A DNA stretch of 64,000 nucleotides from Eubacteriales bacterium. Lineage in GTDB: Bacteria > Bacillota > Clostridia > Acetivibrionales > JANLFN01. The stretch lies in the NCBI GenBank assembly GCA_024655885.1, contig JANLFN010000013.1, positions 26,428 through 90,427 on the forward strand, written 5' to 3'. Within the stretch, counting starts at the first letter, position 1. Every line of letters starts with the position of its first letter. Below, one piece after another: positions 52,570 to 62,217 of this stretch. Position numbers and translations under genes: made by a program. The notes under the pieces are model-generated. The model was not told the DNA's origin, did no database searches, and saw only the letters and a list, made by a program, of their open reading frames with translations.

Positions 52570-53832
52570 ATGAGTAAAGCATACAATCCTTATGAGGACA
52601 TGCTGGAGGTGCTGGAAAAAGCCGCAAAAATGCTGGGCTTGGATGAAAAGGATTATGAGGCCCTTAAGTATCCTGAAAGAGAATTAAAGGTGGCTATTCC
52701 GGTTGAAATGGATGACGGGTCCATCCGGGTCTTTCAAGGTTACCGCGTACAGCATTCAAGCTCGAGAGGCCCCTGCAAGGGCGGCATCCGGTACCACCAG
52801 GATGTGGATATTGACGAGGTTAAAGCCCTTGCCGCCTGGATGTCCTTTAAGTGCGCCGTTGTGAATATCCCGTACGGCGGCGGCAAGGGGGCTGTCAAAG
52901 TGAATCCGAAAGAATTGTCCAAAAATGAGTTGAAAAATCTTACCAGAAGGTATACGGCCATGATATTGCCGCTCATCGGCCCGGAAACGGACATTCCGGC
53001 ACCTGACGTGAATACCAATGCGGAGATTATGGGCTGGATCATGGATACTTACAGCATGTTCAAAGGGTATACCGTTCCCGGGGTGGTGACCGGAAAGCCT
53101 GTAGAGATAGGGGGATCTCTTGGAAGAAAGGAAGCCACCGGGCGTGGAGTGATGTTTATGACAAGGGAGATACTCCACCGCCTGGGAATGCCCATTATAG
53201 GCGCCGAGGTTGCTGTCCAGGGTATGGGAAACGTTGGCGGCACAGCGGCCAGATTACTGCACAATGAAGGCTGCAAGATCGTGGCGGTAAGTGATGTCTC
53301 GGGAGGAGTCTACCGCCGGTCGGGGCTGGACGTGAATGAAATTCTAAGCTTCCTCTCCTCGGATGAAGGAAAGCTTCTCAAAGATTATAATGCCCCCGGA
53401 ATTGTCCATATTACCAATGAGGAATTGCTTACAACGGAGTGCGACGTACTGATCCCCGCCGCACTGGAAAACCAGATTACCGAGGCTTTGGCACCTCGCA
53501 TTAAGGCCAGCGTGATCGTGGAAGGGGCCAACGGGCCGACAACGGTAGAGGCGGATAAAATTCTCGAGAGGAATCGCAAGGTGGTTGTGCCCGATATTCT
53601 TGCAAATGCGGGAGGCGTTGTGGTATCTTACTTCGAATGGGTCCAGAACATACAGTCGCTGATGTGGGATGAGGAAGAGGTCAACCGTACCCTTGAAAAA
53701 ATTATGATCAGGGCATTCAACGAGGTATGGGAGAAGAAAAATGAAAAGGGCACCACCATGAGAATGGGGGCTTATATGGTGGCTATCGACAGGATCGTCA
53801 AGGCCAAGCAAATCAGAGGCATATTTCCCTGA
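52570..53832 (+). CDS. gdhA: Glutamate dehydrogenase (Glu/Leu/Phe/Val dehydrogenase family)
   Basis: 420-residue hexameric-type dehydrogenase converting glutamate to 2-oxoglutarate and ammonium. SSRGPCKGGIRYHQDVD and IPYGGGKGAVKVNP carry the substrate- and catalytic-site lysines; VAVQGMGNVGGTAARLL is the dinucleotide fold. The tailored start ATG 52570 follows AAGGGGGGAAG; the longer frame from 52498 runs through the operator and is rejected. Leucine or phenylalanine dehydrogenases are shorter (about 370 residues), so glutamate is the best call. It completes the aminotransferase cycle and may be controlled by the IclR-type protein. Confidence 0.93.
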   Translation: MSKAYNPYEDMLEVLEKAAKMLGLDEKDYEALKYPERELKVAIPVEMDDGSIRVFQGYRVQHSSSRGPCKGGIRYHQDVDIDEVKALAAWMSFKCAVVNIPYGGGKGAVKVNPKELSKNELKNLTRRYTAMILPLIGPETDIPAPDVNTNAEIMGWIMDTYSMFKGYTVPGVVTGKPVEIGGSLGRKEATGRGVMFMTREILHRLGMPIIGAEVAVQGMGNVGGTAARLLHNEGCKIVAVSDVSGGVYRRSGLDVNEILSFLSSDEGKLLKDYNAPGIVHITNEELLTTECDVLIPAALENQITEALAPRIKASVIVEGANGPTTVEADKILERNRKVVVPDILANAGGVVVSYFEWVQNIQSLMWDEEEVNRTLEKIMIRAFNEVWEKKNEKGTTMRMGAYMVAIDRIVKAKQIRGIFP

Positions 53833-54007
53833 GCCTGCAGGAGCGGGGAATCCCTATCTAAAATGGGATCGCTATATTGGACGGATTTTTATATATTCAA
53901 GCTGCAAAAACCCCCTCCGGCTTGCACAATATCGCAATTACTGATAAAATAAAGCAGAAAATGTGATTCATGCGGCTGACATTTAAAGTGGGATAGGAGA
54001 GGAAATA

Positions 54008-54973
54008 TTGTCCGAAATTAGGTATTCCATAGTGGTCCCGGTTTATAACGAGGAGAAGAACATAGCCCTGCTGTATGAAAAACTCGTCCAGGTAATGGGA
54101 GCTGAAAGCTATGAGGTTATTTTTGTTGATGACGGAAGCAGGGACAACACCTTTAAAGAGCTTGAAGCGCTGGCTTCAAAGGATGACAGGGTGAGGGCGG
54201 TAAGCTTTTCAAGGAATTTCGGCCACCAGATTGCCCTTACTGCGGGCTATGACCTTGCGGAAGGCCAGGCGGTCATCTGCCTTGACGGGGACCTGCAGCA
54301 CCCGCCGGAACTGATCCCGGAAATGATTGAAAAATGGAAGCAGGGATTTGACATTGTCCTTACTATTAGGGAGGACTCGGACGATACCACCTTTTTTAAA
54401 AGGGTCACCTCCAGGCTTTTTTACAAAATTATAAACAAGCTGGCAAAGATTGAAATCAAGCCGGGCTGTGCCGATTTCAGGCTGATGGACCGGAAGGTGC
54501 TGGACACCCTCAATACATTCAGGGAGCGGAGCCGGTTCTTAAGAGGCATCATCAGCTGGATGGGCTATCGGTGTGCTTACATAAACTATAAGGCCAACGA
54601 GAGGGTGTTTGGAAAGTCCAAATACTCTTTGGCAAAGATGGTTAAATTTGCCGTGGACGGGGTGCTGTCTTTTTCTTCTTACCCTCTTAAACTGTCCAGT
54701 ATATTTGGTTATACAATTTCGGGCTTTGCTTTCATCTATATAGTCTACGCTCTGTTCGCCAAGCTGTATTTTAATGCCGCCATATCGGGCTGGGCGTCCC
54801 TGCTCATAGCTATCCTGCTCTTAGGAGGGGTGCAGCTGATTTGCATCGGCATTATCGGTGAATACCTGAGCAGAATCTATGATGAAACTAAGAACCGGCC
54901 ATTGTACATTGTGGATAAGAAGCTGGGGTATAAGGAACACAAGGAAGAAAAGAACAGGGAACGGCTGCTGTGA
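54008..54973 (+). CDS. Membrane-anchored family 2 glycosyltransferase (GtrB/DPM1-like)
   Basis: 321-residue glycosyltransferase that moves a sugar from a nucleotide donor to a polyprenyl phosphate on the inner face of the membrane. RYSIVVPVYNEEKNIALLYE and VIFVDDGSRDNT bind the donor; VICLDGDLQHPPELIPEMI contains the DXD-type metal motif. Two C-terminal helices (about 233-255 and 262-290) anchor the enzyme. It starts with TTG, supported by GGAGAGG six bases upstream. A GtrA-family gene, the usual partner of GtrB, lies about 790 bp away in the opposite direction. Confidence 0.9.
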   Translation: MSEIRYSIVVPVYNEEKNIALLYEKLVQVMGAESYEVIFVDDGSRDNTFKELEALASKDDRVRAVSFSRNFGHQIALTAGYDLAEGQAVICLDGDLQHPPELIPEMIEKWKQGFDIVLTIREDSDDTTFFKRVTSRLFYKIINKLAKIEIKPGCADFRLMDRKVLDTLNTFRERSRFLRGIISWMGYRCAYINYKANERVFGKSKYSLAKMVKFAVDGVLSFSSYPLKLSSIFGYTISGFAFIYIVYALFAKLYFNAAISGWASLLIAILLLGGVQLICIGIIGEYLSRIYDETKNRPLYIVDKKLGYKEHKEEKNRERLL

Positions 54974-55762
54974 CAATATCATTTTTTTGCTGTTTATCTA
55001 ATTATACCGGTGAAAAAGAGAAATCTGCCTGCCCGGTAAAGCGGACATTCCCGCAGGTTCTTTGATAAGCTGCTTCTCACTTTTCTTCTTATGTACACGT
55101 CCTTGCTTGCATAATGCGCCTGCTAAGTTATTTATTTCTTTTTTTTTATCAAATTCATAAGAAATTTTATAAATTTTCTAAACCGGTTACCTATAAAATT
55201 CGCAGTCTCCATAAATATTCTTGTAATTATTATAGACATACATATAAGAGCTATTACTATTAAAATATAAAACGTAAACTTTCCACTATATATTCTCCTT
55301 GTAGTATTTATATCGTTAATCTAGCGTATTTAATATTAAAGAAATAACATTTACAGTCTTCTAATAAATGGTAATATACTATAGCTATATTATATTACAA
55401 AAATCATTTTATGGAATCCATTTTTATAAAAAGAATATCTCAAATATGTATTAAAATAGAAAATATGAAATATTTATTTACAATGTTACAAAATATGAAA
55501 TTTTTGAAAAATAAATGTGGTAAAATGTTTATATTCCGCGCGAAAATGGTATCTATTATGCCATACTAGGTGAAAATGGGAAAAAGAATATCTTTCCTGC
55601 TGAGGAAAATAAGCAGAAAATGGCCGGCATGAGTATGAAGGCTTAGTAAAGAGTCGTCAAAATTCCTCAAGTAGAAAAATTGTGGAAGGTCTTAAGTGGC
55701 TAATCGCAACCCTGTGCAAAGGGTGAGAATTGAGTCAAATAAGAACCGTCCCCTGTCGCAGT
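54974..55762. other. AT-rich intergenic region of about 790 bp
   Basis: No convincing gene. On the minus strand AAGGAG followed by GTG at about 55290 opens only an eight-codon frame, while the next frame encodes a hydrophobic stretch of about 20 residues (FYILIVIALICMSIIITRIF) and ends near 55155, which looks like a frameshifted one-helix protein or chance. Near 55730 the phrase AAGAACCGTCCCCTGT resembles short repeats common between genes in Clostridia. Nothing else is recognised. Confidence 0.4.
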
Positions 55763-56203
55763 CTATGACCTGTAGATTATTTTTTTATAGATGGCGAAAT
55801 TCCACAGGACAATTAATCCCATGACCAACAGTTTGGAAATGGTGTAGAACAGTCCCAGAACGCTGGTTAAAAGGTACATAAGAGCGGTGGACAGTCCAAG
55901 GTTTATCAGGAACAGGAGGCCGTACATGGCCAATTGCCTGCCGAAATGATCCCTTGAGTTAAAAGACCAGTACTTGTTAAGCAGGAAGCTGATCCAAAAG
56001 CCGCCGGCATAGGCGATGGAATTGGATAGGATGTACCACAGCTTTGCGTATTCAGTCAGCAGGACAAGGGCTGAAAATTCGGTTCCCGCAGCTATAACCC
56101 CGGTTATTACATACTTGCCGAACTGCAGGAGGGTCCGGCGGTCCAACAGACTGGAAACAAGCTTGTTTTTCATCAGTTTGGCTATCATAGAATTTATAAG
56201 CAT
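55763..56203 (-). CDS. GtrA family membrane protein
   Basis: 146-residue protein with four transmembrane helices, typical of GtrA, a proposed flippase for polyprenyl-linked sugars used to modify cell surface polymers. The family opening LLQFGKYVITGVIAAGTEFS and the conserved YAGGFWISFLLNKYWSFNSR (with the NKYWSF motif) are present. The ATG at 56203 has a GGAG seven bases upstream; the GTG at 56215 overlaps that site. It would act with the GtrB-like transferase encoded at 54008-54973, although the genes converge rather than form an operon. Confidence 0.85.
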   Translation of the reverse strand: MLINSMIAKLMKNKLVSSLLDRRTLLQFGKYVITGVIAAGTEFSALVLLTEYAKLWYILSNSIAYAGGFWISFLLNKYWSFNSRDHFGRQLAMYGLLFLINLGLSTALMYLLTSVLGLFYTISKLLVMGLIVLWNFAIYKKIIYRS

Positions 56204-56389
56204 AAACTTCTCCACAGGAACATATTTTAACTGGTATTATATCATAAATTGCCGCGGCGCTGCATGTTTGAATATTAATAAACTTGCAGCCCGGCTGGTA
56301 TATATTATATAATAAGGATAACGGTTCATTCCCCTTCAATACTTTATAGGGCATGAACTTTTAACCGGATTTATTGTGGAGGCTGTAAC

Positions 56390-57223
56390 ATGAAATTTAC
56401 TAAAATGCAAGGGCTGGGCAATGACTATGTTTACGTAAACTGCATGGACGGGATGATTGACAACCCTTCCGAGGTGGCGAGGTTTGTCAGTGACAGGCAT
56501 TTCGGAATAGGTTCCGACGGTTTGATACTGATCCTGCCGTCCCAAAGGGCGGATTTTAAAATGAGGATGTTTAATTCCGACGGTTCTGAGTCCGAGATGT
56601 GCGGCAACGGAATAAGATGTGTGGGGAAATATGTGTACGATTACGGTTTAACCGATAAAACAACGGTTGGCATTGAGACACTGGCAGGAATAAAAATCCT
56701 TGAATTGATCGTAGAAGATAGGAAGGTTTCCAGGGTGAGGGTGGATATGGGAGAACCCATTCTTGACCCTGCAAGAATTCCCGTAAACAGTGATAAAAAC
56801 AGGTTTGTGGACGAACCTGTGGTGATTGGCGGCGATACATACAGAGTAACCTGCGTTTCCATGGGAAATCCCCATGCCGTAGCCTATGTCGAGGAGGTGG
56901 AGAATTTTCCGCTGGAGGTTGTGGGGCCGAAAATGGAAACCCACAGCCTGTACCCAAAAAAAGTAAACGCGGAGTTTGTACAGGTTGTGGACAGAGGAAA
57001 GCTCAAAATGCGGGTATGGGAAAGAGGAGCCGGTGAAACCCTGGCCTGCGGTACAGGAGCATGCGCCGTGCTTGTGGCGTCGGTTTTAAACGGGCTCACT
57101 GAGAGAAAGGCTACGGTTCAATTGTTGGGCGGAGACCTGACCATCGAGTGGAATGAAAAGGATAACCGCGTATATATGACGGGACCTGCCGTTAAAGTAT
57201 TTGATGGGGTTATAGAGATTTAG
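56390..57223 (+). CDS. dapF: Diaminopimelate epimerase
   Basis: Converts LL- to meso-diaminopimelate, the cross-linking residue of peptidoglycan and precursor of lysine. 277 residues. The two catalytic cysteines are Cys71 in EMCGNGIRC and Cys220 in [11 protein letters not shown]. The N-terminal [11 protein letters not shown] and the [11 protein letters not shown] segment bind substrate. The ATG has GGAGG nine bases upstream. Pairs with dapL downstream (61 bp), which makes the LL-substrate directly, so this organism uses the aminotransferase variant of the pathway. Confidence 0.96.
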   Translation: MKFTKMQGLGNDYVYVNCMDGMIDNPSEVARFVSDRHFGIGSDGLILILPSQRADFKMRMFNSDGSESEMCGNGIRCVGKYVYDYGLTDKTTVGIETLAGIKILELIVEDRKVSRVRVDMGEPILDPARIPVNSDKNRFVDEPVVIGGDTYRVTCVSMGNPHAVAYVEEVENFPLEVVGPKMETHSLYPKKVNAEFVQVVDRGKLKMRVWERGAGETLACGTGACAVLVASVLNGLTERKATVQLLGGDLTIEWNEKDNRVYMTGPAVKVFDGVIEI

Positions 57224-57284
57224 ACAGAGACGAAGAAAGAATCTCCCCTTTAAATTTATATAAATACATAGAAAGGAAATCAAT

Positions 57285-58520
57285 ATGGCATATGTGAATG
57301 AGAACCATTTGAAACTTCCCGGCAATTATTTGTTTGCAGAGATAGGGAAGAGGGTGAATTTATTTAAAAATGACCACCCGGAGGCGAAGATAATAAAACT
57401 GGGTATCGGCGATGTAACCAGGCCTCTCCCGGCGGCTTGTATAGATGCGATGCACAGGGCTGTAGATGAGATGGGCCGTGAAGAGACCTTCAGGGGGTAC
57501 CCCGAGTATGAAGGGTATGATTTCTTGATTCAAAAGATCATTGAATATGATTATCTTAAACGCGGGATTCATATAGAGGCTGACGAAGTTTTCGTAAGCG
57601 ACGGGGCTAAAAGTGATACTGCCAATATACAGGAATTGTTCGGCAGTGACAATATTATTGCCGTAACCGACCCGGTATACCCCGTTTACGTAGACAGCAA
57701 CGCTATGGCAGGAAGGACGGGCGTGTACGGGGCAGATGGGAAATGGAGCAAGGTGGTGTATCTCCCTTGCACCGCAGAAAATAATTTTGTTCCTCAGCTG
57801 CCTGACGCAAAAGTGGATATGATCTACCTCTGCTTCCCAAACAACCCCACCGGCATGACCTTAACAAAAGCTCAACTGAAAAAGTGGGTGGACTATGCTA
57901 AAGCCAACAAGTCGGTTATTCTCTTCGATTCCGCCTATGAGGCTTATATTCATGAGGAGGATGTGCCTCACAGCATCTTTGAAGTAGAGGGCGCAAGGGA
58001 GGTCGCCGTAGAGTTCAGAAGCTTTTCCAAAACCGCCGGCTTTACCGGAACCAGGTGCGCTTATACGGTTATACCCAAAGAGGTCAAGGTGTTTGCGCCG
58101 GACGGAGAGGCCCAATCCCTGAACAGACTGTGGTATAGGAGGCAGGCCACGAAGTTCAACGGGGTGTCCTATATTGTACAGCGTGGTGCGGAAGCGGTCT
58201 ATACCGAACAAGGGCAAAAGCAGATAAAAGCAACCATAGGCTACTATATGGAAAATGCAAGGATCATAAGGGATGGGTTAAAAAGCATTGGAATACAGGT
58301 GTTTGGAGGCGTCAATGCGCCCTACATATGGCTTAAGACCCCTGACGGAATGGATTCATGGGCGTTTTTCGACAAGCTGCTCAGTGAGGCCAACATCGTG
58401 GGGACACCGGGATCAGGCTTCGGACCAAGCGGCCGGGGCTACTTCCGGCTGACTGCTTTTGGAGGCAGGGAAAGCACCGAAGAGGCTGTGGAAAGGTTTA
58501 AGACCAGATTAAAGCTGTAA
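57285..58520 (+). CDS. dapL: LL-diaminopimelate aminotransferase
   Basis: Direct amination of tetrahydrodipicolinate to LL-diaminopimelate with glutamate. 411 residues. The N-terminal [20 protein letters not shown] and [15 protein letters not shown] are specific to the DapL family; [16 protein letters not shown] and the PLP-lysine motif [18 protein letters not shown] are in place. AGGAAATC is the ribosome binding site. With dapF it forms the operon for lysine and wall precursor synthesis; plants, chlamydiae and many Clostridia use this shortcut. Confidence 0.96.
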   Translation: MAYVNENHLKLPGNYLFAEIGKRVNLFKNDHPEAKIIKLGIGDVTRPLPAACIDAMHRAVDEMGREETFRGYPEYEGYDFLIQKIIEYDYLKRGIHIEADEVFVSDGAKSDTANIQELFGSDNIIAVTDPVYPVYVDSNAMAGRTGVYGADGKWSKVVYLPCTAENNFVPQLPDAKVDMIYLCFPNNPTGMTLTKAQLKKWVDYAKANKSVILFDSAYEAYIHEEDVPHSIFEVEGAREVAVEFRSFSKTAGFTGTRCAYTVIPKEVKVFAPDGEAQSLNRLWYRRQATKFNGVSYIVQRGAEAVYTEQGQKQIKATIGYYMENARIIRDGLKSIGIQVFGGVNAPYIWLKTPDGMDSWAFFDKLLSEANIVGTPGSGFGPSGRGYFRLTAFGGRESTEEAVERFKTRLKL

Positions 58521-58532
58521 TGCAACGGGACC

Positions 58533-58584
58533 AGGGGACGGGGTCCCCATATTTCCCCAGATATGTAGGCCACCGTCCCTTCCC
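58533..58584. terminator. GC-rich dyad between dapL and the convergent ubiB-like gene
   Basis: GGGGACGG near 58533 can pair with CCGTCCC near 58575; there is no strong U-tract on either strand. Likely a weak bidirectional terminator. Confidence 0.4.
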
Positions 58585-58586
58585 TA

Positions 58587-60179
58587 TCACATCCTGCCCG
58601 AACGGAAGATGGATATCAGCAGCCACAGCCCTATGATTACGGCAGCAATATAGCCTACCATCCCAAAAACAGAGATGTCAAACATTTTGGGACCTGTTTC
58701 CAACCGGATTACCAGGGATGAACCTATGATGAGGGATGAAACGATAATCCCGAATACCATTCGGTTGACCATTTTATTCAATTCACCGACGCTCTTTTCA
58801 AGATAAATGTGTTCCAACTGTATTTTCAATTTCCCGGAGAGGGCGCTGTTTATGAGCTCAAGCAGTTTTAGGGGTATTTTTAACCCGGATTTTGAGAGGG
58901 TATACAGGTTTTCAAGCTGCTCCACAATATCCTGCTTGTAGTCGCTTTTTTTGAGTACCATGGCCTTTGCATAGGGGACGGCAACATCCATGATATTGAT
59001 TTCGGGATATATTTTGGCTATTACGCCCTCAAGGGTCATGATGCCTTTTGAAAGCAGCGTGATATCCTTGGGCATGACCAGATTGTTTCTCCTGGAAGCT
59101 TTAAAAATTTCATCCAGCAGTTGTGTGAGGTTGATATCATAAAGGGAGGCTTCAATGTATTTATTATAGATTTCCTCTATATCCGAGTAGAGCCTTTTTA
59201 CATCGATACTTCCCTTCTTGATTCCTATCTTCAGTACGGATTGCGTCATGGCATCCATATCCCGTGTAGCCATTGAAAAGAAAAAGGTGCCTAACTTGTC
59301 CCGGATGGGTTTACTGAGGGTTCCTATCATCCCAAAATCGATATATGCAATTTTATTGTCCTTAATCATGATATTTCCGGGATGAGGGTCCGCATGAAAA
59401 AAGCCGTCTTCGAAAACTTGCTTGAAATAGTTGTTTGAGAGCTTTAGAACGATATCCTTCAAGTCGTATCCCTGGGAAGACAGTAATTCAATATTGTCGA
59501 TTTTTATGCCGTCGATAAAATCCATGACCAGGATGTTGGATGTGGTGTATTCGTCAAAAACCTTCGGGCAGGTTATGGATTTGACATCCTGATTGTATTC
59601 ATAAAACCTTTTAATATTTTCAGCCTCATTTAAAAAGTCCAGTTCTTTTTTCAGCGAAAGCCAGAGTTCCTCCACCACTTCCTTAGGATTGAGCACGCTG
59701 CCCTGGGGAGTGTATTTTATAATGCCGGCCAGGCGTTTTAATATGGCGATATCCGTCATCATTACTTCTCTCACCCCGGGGCGCTGAATTTTCACCGCCA
59801 CTTTTTCTCCGCTTTTTAGGGTAGCTGTGTGAACTTCGGCGAGAGAAGCGGAAGCGATGGGCTGCCTGTCGAAGGTCAGGAAAAGGTCTTCTATAGCTCC
59901 GTTCAATTCTTTCTCCACAATTCCTTTGATTACATCGAAATTTTCCGGGGTTACGTCGTCCTGAAGCTTCTGGAATTCCTGTATGTATGACTCGGGGAGC
60001 ATATCCGGCCTGGTAGACAGTATTTGGCCTATTTTAACGAAGGTTGGCCCCAGTTCTTCCAGGGCCTCCCTTATTTGCGACGGGTTGTTGATATTCCTTA
60101 TACCGTCCTTAACCCCATGCTTGATAAATACGGCAACAATTTCTTTTACTCTTTCTCTTTTCTTTTTCATAAAACCCAT
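58587..60179 (-). CDS. UbiB/ABC1/AarF family atypical protein kinase
   Basis: 530-residue member of the ABC1/UbiB family. The KxGQ motif appears as TFVKIGQILSTRPDMLPE, the alanine-rich nucleotide loop as QPIASASLAEVHTATLKSG, then VAVKIQRPGV with the ATP-binding lysine, and HADPHPGNIM and AYIDFGMIG as the catalytic and metal-binding loops. Two C-terminal membrane helices anchor it. Family members support ubiquinone synthesis in aerobes; in an anaerobic Clostridium with no ubiquinone the substrate must be another isoprenoid or lipid. Its ATG lacks a good ribosome binding site and it follows the phasin-like gene by 29 bp, so translation is probably coupled. Confidence 0.9.
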   Translation of the reverse strand: MGFMKKKRERVKEIVAVFIKHGVKDGIRNINNPSQIREALEELGPTFVKIGQILSTRPDMLPESYIQEFQKLQDDVTPENFDVIKGIVEKELNGAIEDLFLTFDRQPIASASLAEVHTATLKSGEKVAVKIQRPGVREVMMTDIAILKRLAGIIKYTPQGSVLNPKEVVEELWLSLKKELDFLNEAENIKRFYEYNQDVKSITCPKVFDEYTTSNILVMDFIDGIKIDNIELLSSQGYDLKDIVLKLSNNYFKQVFEDGFFHADPHPGNIMIKDNKIAYIDFGMIGTLSKPIRDKLGTFFFSMATRDMDAMTQSVLKIGIKKGSIDVKRLYSDIEEIYNKYIEASLYDINLTQLLDEIFKASRRNNLVMPKDITLLSKGIMTLEGVIAKIYPEINIMDVAVPYAKAMVLKKSDYKQDIVEQLENLYTLSKSGLKIPLKLLELINSALSGKLKIQLEHIYLEKSVGELNKMVNRMVFGIIVSSLIIGSSLVIRLETGPKMFDISVFGMVGYIAAVIIGLWLLISIFRSGRM

Positions 60180-60208
60180 TTAAAAAAATACCTTGCAAAC
60201 AAGGTATT

Positions 60209-60505
60209 TTATTTATTCTCCAGTTTTGATATTCTTTCGCTCAGTTCCGCAATATCCTGCTTGGTTGCCAGGTTAAGACCGGCCAAAATTTCCTTCAATC
60301 TCTCTTCCGACAAGGTAGACCCGGCTTGATTCCTTTTATTTTCAGGGTCAAATTTTCTTTTCAGCTCCTCATTCAGTTCCTTTCCCTGGTTGAAGGTCAG
60401 CTCACCCTTTTTAACCAGGTCTTCAACCATGGATATGCCTTTTTCATAGGTATAAGCAATGGTTCCGATACCGGCTAAAAGCACGTTTTTCAGATTGATT
60501 TCCAT
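60209..60505 (-). CDS. Phasin-like coiled-coil protein
   Basis: 98-residue acidic-basic helical protein of the phasin / polyhydroxyalkanoate synthesis regulator type: LLAGIGTIAYTYEKGISMVE, EDLVKKGELTFNQGKELNEE, and a C-terminal predicted coiled coil LATKQDIAELSERISKLENK. Small proteins of this family often precede ubiB-like genes in Firmicutes; the shared function is not known. AGGGAGG precedes the ATG. The protein probably binds the membrane or the kinase rather than storage granules, since no phaC is present. Confidence 0.8.
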   Translation of the reverse strand: MEINLKNVLLAGIGTIAYTYEKGISMVEDLVKKGELTFNQGKELNEELKRKFDPENKRNQAGSTLSEERLKEILAGLNLATKQDIAELSERISKLENK

Positions 60506-60710
60506 AAATCGTATCCTCCCTATAAAAAAGATTTTCTTATTTGAATCATATCAATTTCAAAAAATGAAGTCAACGCATTCATGCACTTGCAATATATAAA
60601 AATTTTTCCATAAAAGAAAAATAAAAATTACAACCTGCAAATCTTTTATAAAACTGCGGCAAATACACATACTATAGCTTAAAATTCCTCTTAGGAGTAT
60701 TTGTTGGACT

Positions 60711-61640
60711 ATGCTGACAAGGAAATGCCTATTGGTTGCTTGTACACTGCTTTCTGCGGTTTTATTCATAGATGGTGCATCCCTATTGGCCTTTATGAAT
60801 AAAAGCGTGAAAGAAAAAATTTACATTAAGCAAGAGCTTGGCCAGGAACCGAATAAAGCGGAAAATCCAAGCGAACAGATGTCTGTAATCGAAGAGAGAC
60901 CTGTAAATCTTCTGGTCCTGGGAGTGGATGAGGAGGGGGTAAGAACCGATGTGATTGCAGTACTAAACTTTAATGCCGCACAAGGCAAGCTCAATATTCT
61001 TTCCATTGCAAGGGACACCAAAGTCCGCGTAAAAGGAAAGACGAGCAAAATAAATGCGCTGGTAGCCATAGGCGGAGAAAGGCTTTTGATAGAGGAAGTA
61101 GAAAAATTGACAGGATTGCCCATAAACTATTATATTCTATTGAACTTTAAAGGTTTTAGAAAAATTGTTGACATTTTAGGGGGAGTGGAGGTTTATGTCC
61201 CGTTTAACATGAACTATGACGACCCTGAACAAAATCTTCATATCCATCTTAAGGAGGGGAGACAGCTCCTTGACGGGAAAAAGGCGGAACAGTTCGTGAG
61301 GTACAGGAAGGGAAACAGGATGGGACAGGGCTACTCGGACGGGGATATAGGCCGTATTAAAGCACAACAGGAGTTTATGAAGGCCCTTCTGGAACAAAAG
61401 GTAAAATTCAAGTACATATCTAAAGCCGGGGAAATATTTTATACGCTAAAAAAATATGTGAAAACCAATATTGAAATAGGAGATGTCAATTACTATTTAA
61501 ACAGCCTTAAAACGATCAAATATGACGAAATCAAGGCCTATACCATTCCCGGAGAGGCGGCTTATATAAATAATATATGGTATTTTATATGTGATGAAAA
61601 AAAGACCAGAGACTTAATTGAAACTCACTTTTTTAGGTAA
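60711..61640 (+). CDS. LytR-CpsA-Psr family phosphotransferase
   Basis: 309-residue membrane-anchored enzyme that attaches wall teichoic acids or capsular polymers to peptidoglycan on the outer face of the membrane. One N-terminal helix (residues 5-25). The LCP domain covers about 60-235: NLLVLGVDEEGVRTDVIAVL, with RTD as the conserved metal/phosphate motif; ILSIARDTKVRV carries the conserved arginine; VEVYVPFNMNYDDP and FVRYRKGNRMGQGYSDGDIG contain the second arginine set and the catalytic aspartate. The gene is a single transcription unit. Substrate polymer unknown. Confidence 0.93.
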   Translation: MLTRKCLLVACTLLSAVLFIDGASLLAFMNKSVKEKIYIKQELGQEPNKAENPSEQMSVIEERPVNLLVLGVDEEGVRTDVIAVLNFNAAQGKLNILSIARDTKVRVKGKTSKINALVAIGGERLLIEEVEKLTGLPINYYILLNFKGFRKIVDILGGVEVYVPFNMNYDDPEQNLHIHLKEGRQLLDGKKAEQFVRYRKGNRMGQGYSDGDIGRIKAQQEFMKALLEQKVKFKYISKAGEIFYTLKKYVKTNIEIGDVNYYLNSLKTIKYDEIKAYTIPGEAAYINNIWYFICDEKKTRDLIETHFFR

Positions 61641-61729
61641 TGCAAATACAATTATTTTCCCGTGACTCATGAATTATACGGTGTTATAATGAGCGAAGCG
61701 CGACATCAATAACAGTGAGGGCGGTTAAA

Positions 61730-61966
61730 ATGGATCCGGTTACACATGCGGTTATCGGGATGGTAATTTCAAAGATGGCAGGAGACGGTCCGAACATATC
61801 CGGCGCAGTATCGGCCGGGATAATTATCGGTTCTGTTTTTCCCGATATAGACATAGTTCTGAGAAAATGGGGCAACTGCGTATACTTAAAGCATCATAGG
61901 GGTGCGACCCACTCAATTTTAGGACTTGCCGTGTCAGCGGCTTTTATATCTCTGGTTCTCTGCTGA
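61730..61966 (+). pseudogene. YdjM-type membrane hydrolase, N-terminal fragment
   Basis: 78 residues match only the beginning of YdjM-type membrane-bound metal-dependent hydrolases (usually about 300-340 residues): DPVTHAVIGMVISKMAG, SVFPDIDIVLRKWG and HHRGATHSILGL, which together give the conserved His, Asp and HHR-THS motifs. The frame stops at 61966 within the second membrane segment. The sequence after it to 62217 does not continue the family in any frame I could follow. The fragment still has a ribosome binding site (GAGG nine bases before the ATG). Best read as a truncated gene. Confidence 0.7.
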
Positions 61967-62217
61967 ATATACCGCTTTCTCCATCACGCGGTATTGGAGC
62001 TTGATAAAAACGATAATGTAATACAAGCCAGTTTTCACCCGTATTCAATGGAAAAAAACAACCCTTTGCCCTTGTGAATCCCCGGCAGCGGCAGGCGGCA
62101 TCTTGTCAGATATTCATCTCAAATTATGTACTTCTAGTTTATTTTATAGTAATATTTAGTTGATAAAAGCCAATGGCATGACAATGGCATGACAAACAGC
62201 GGCGACAGTCGGAGGAT

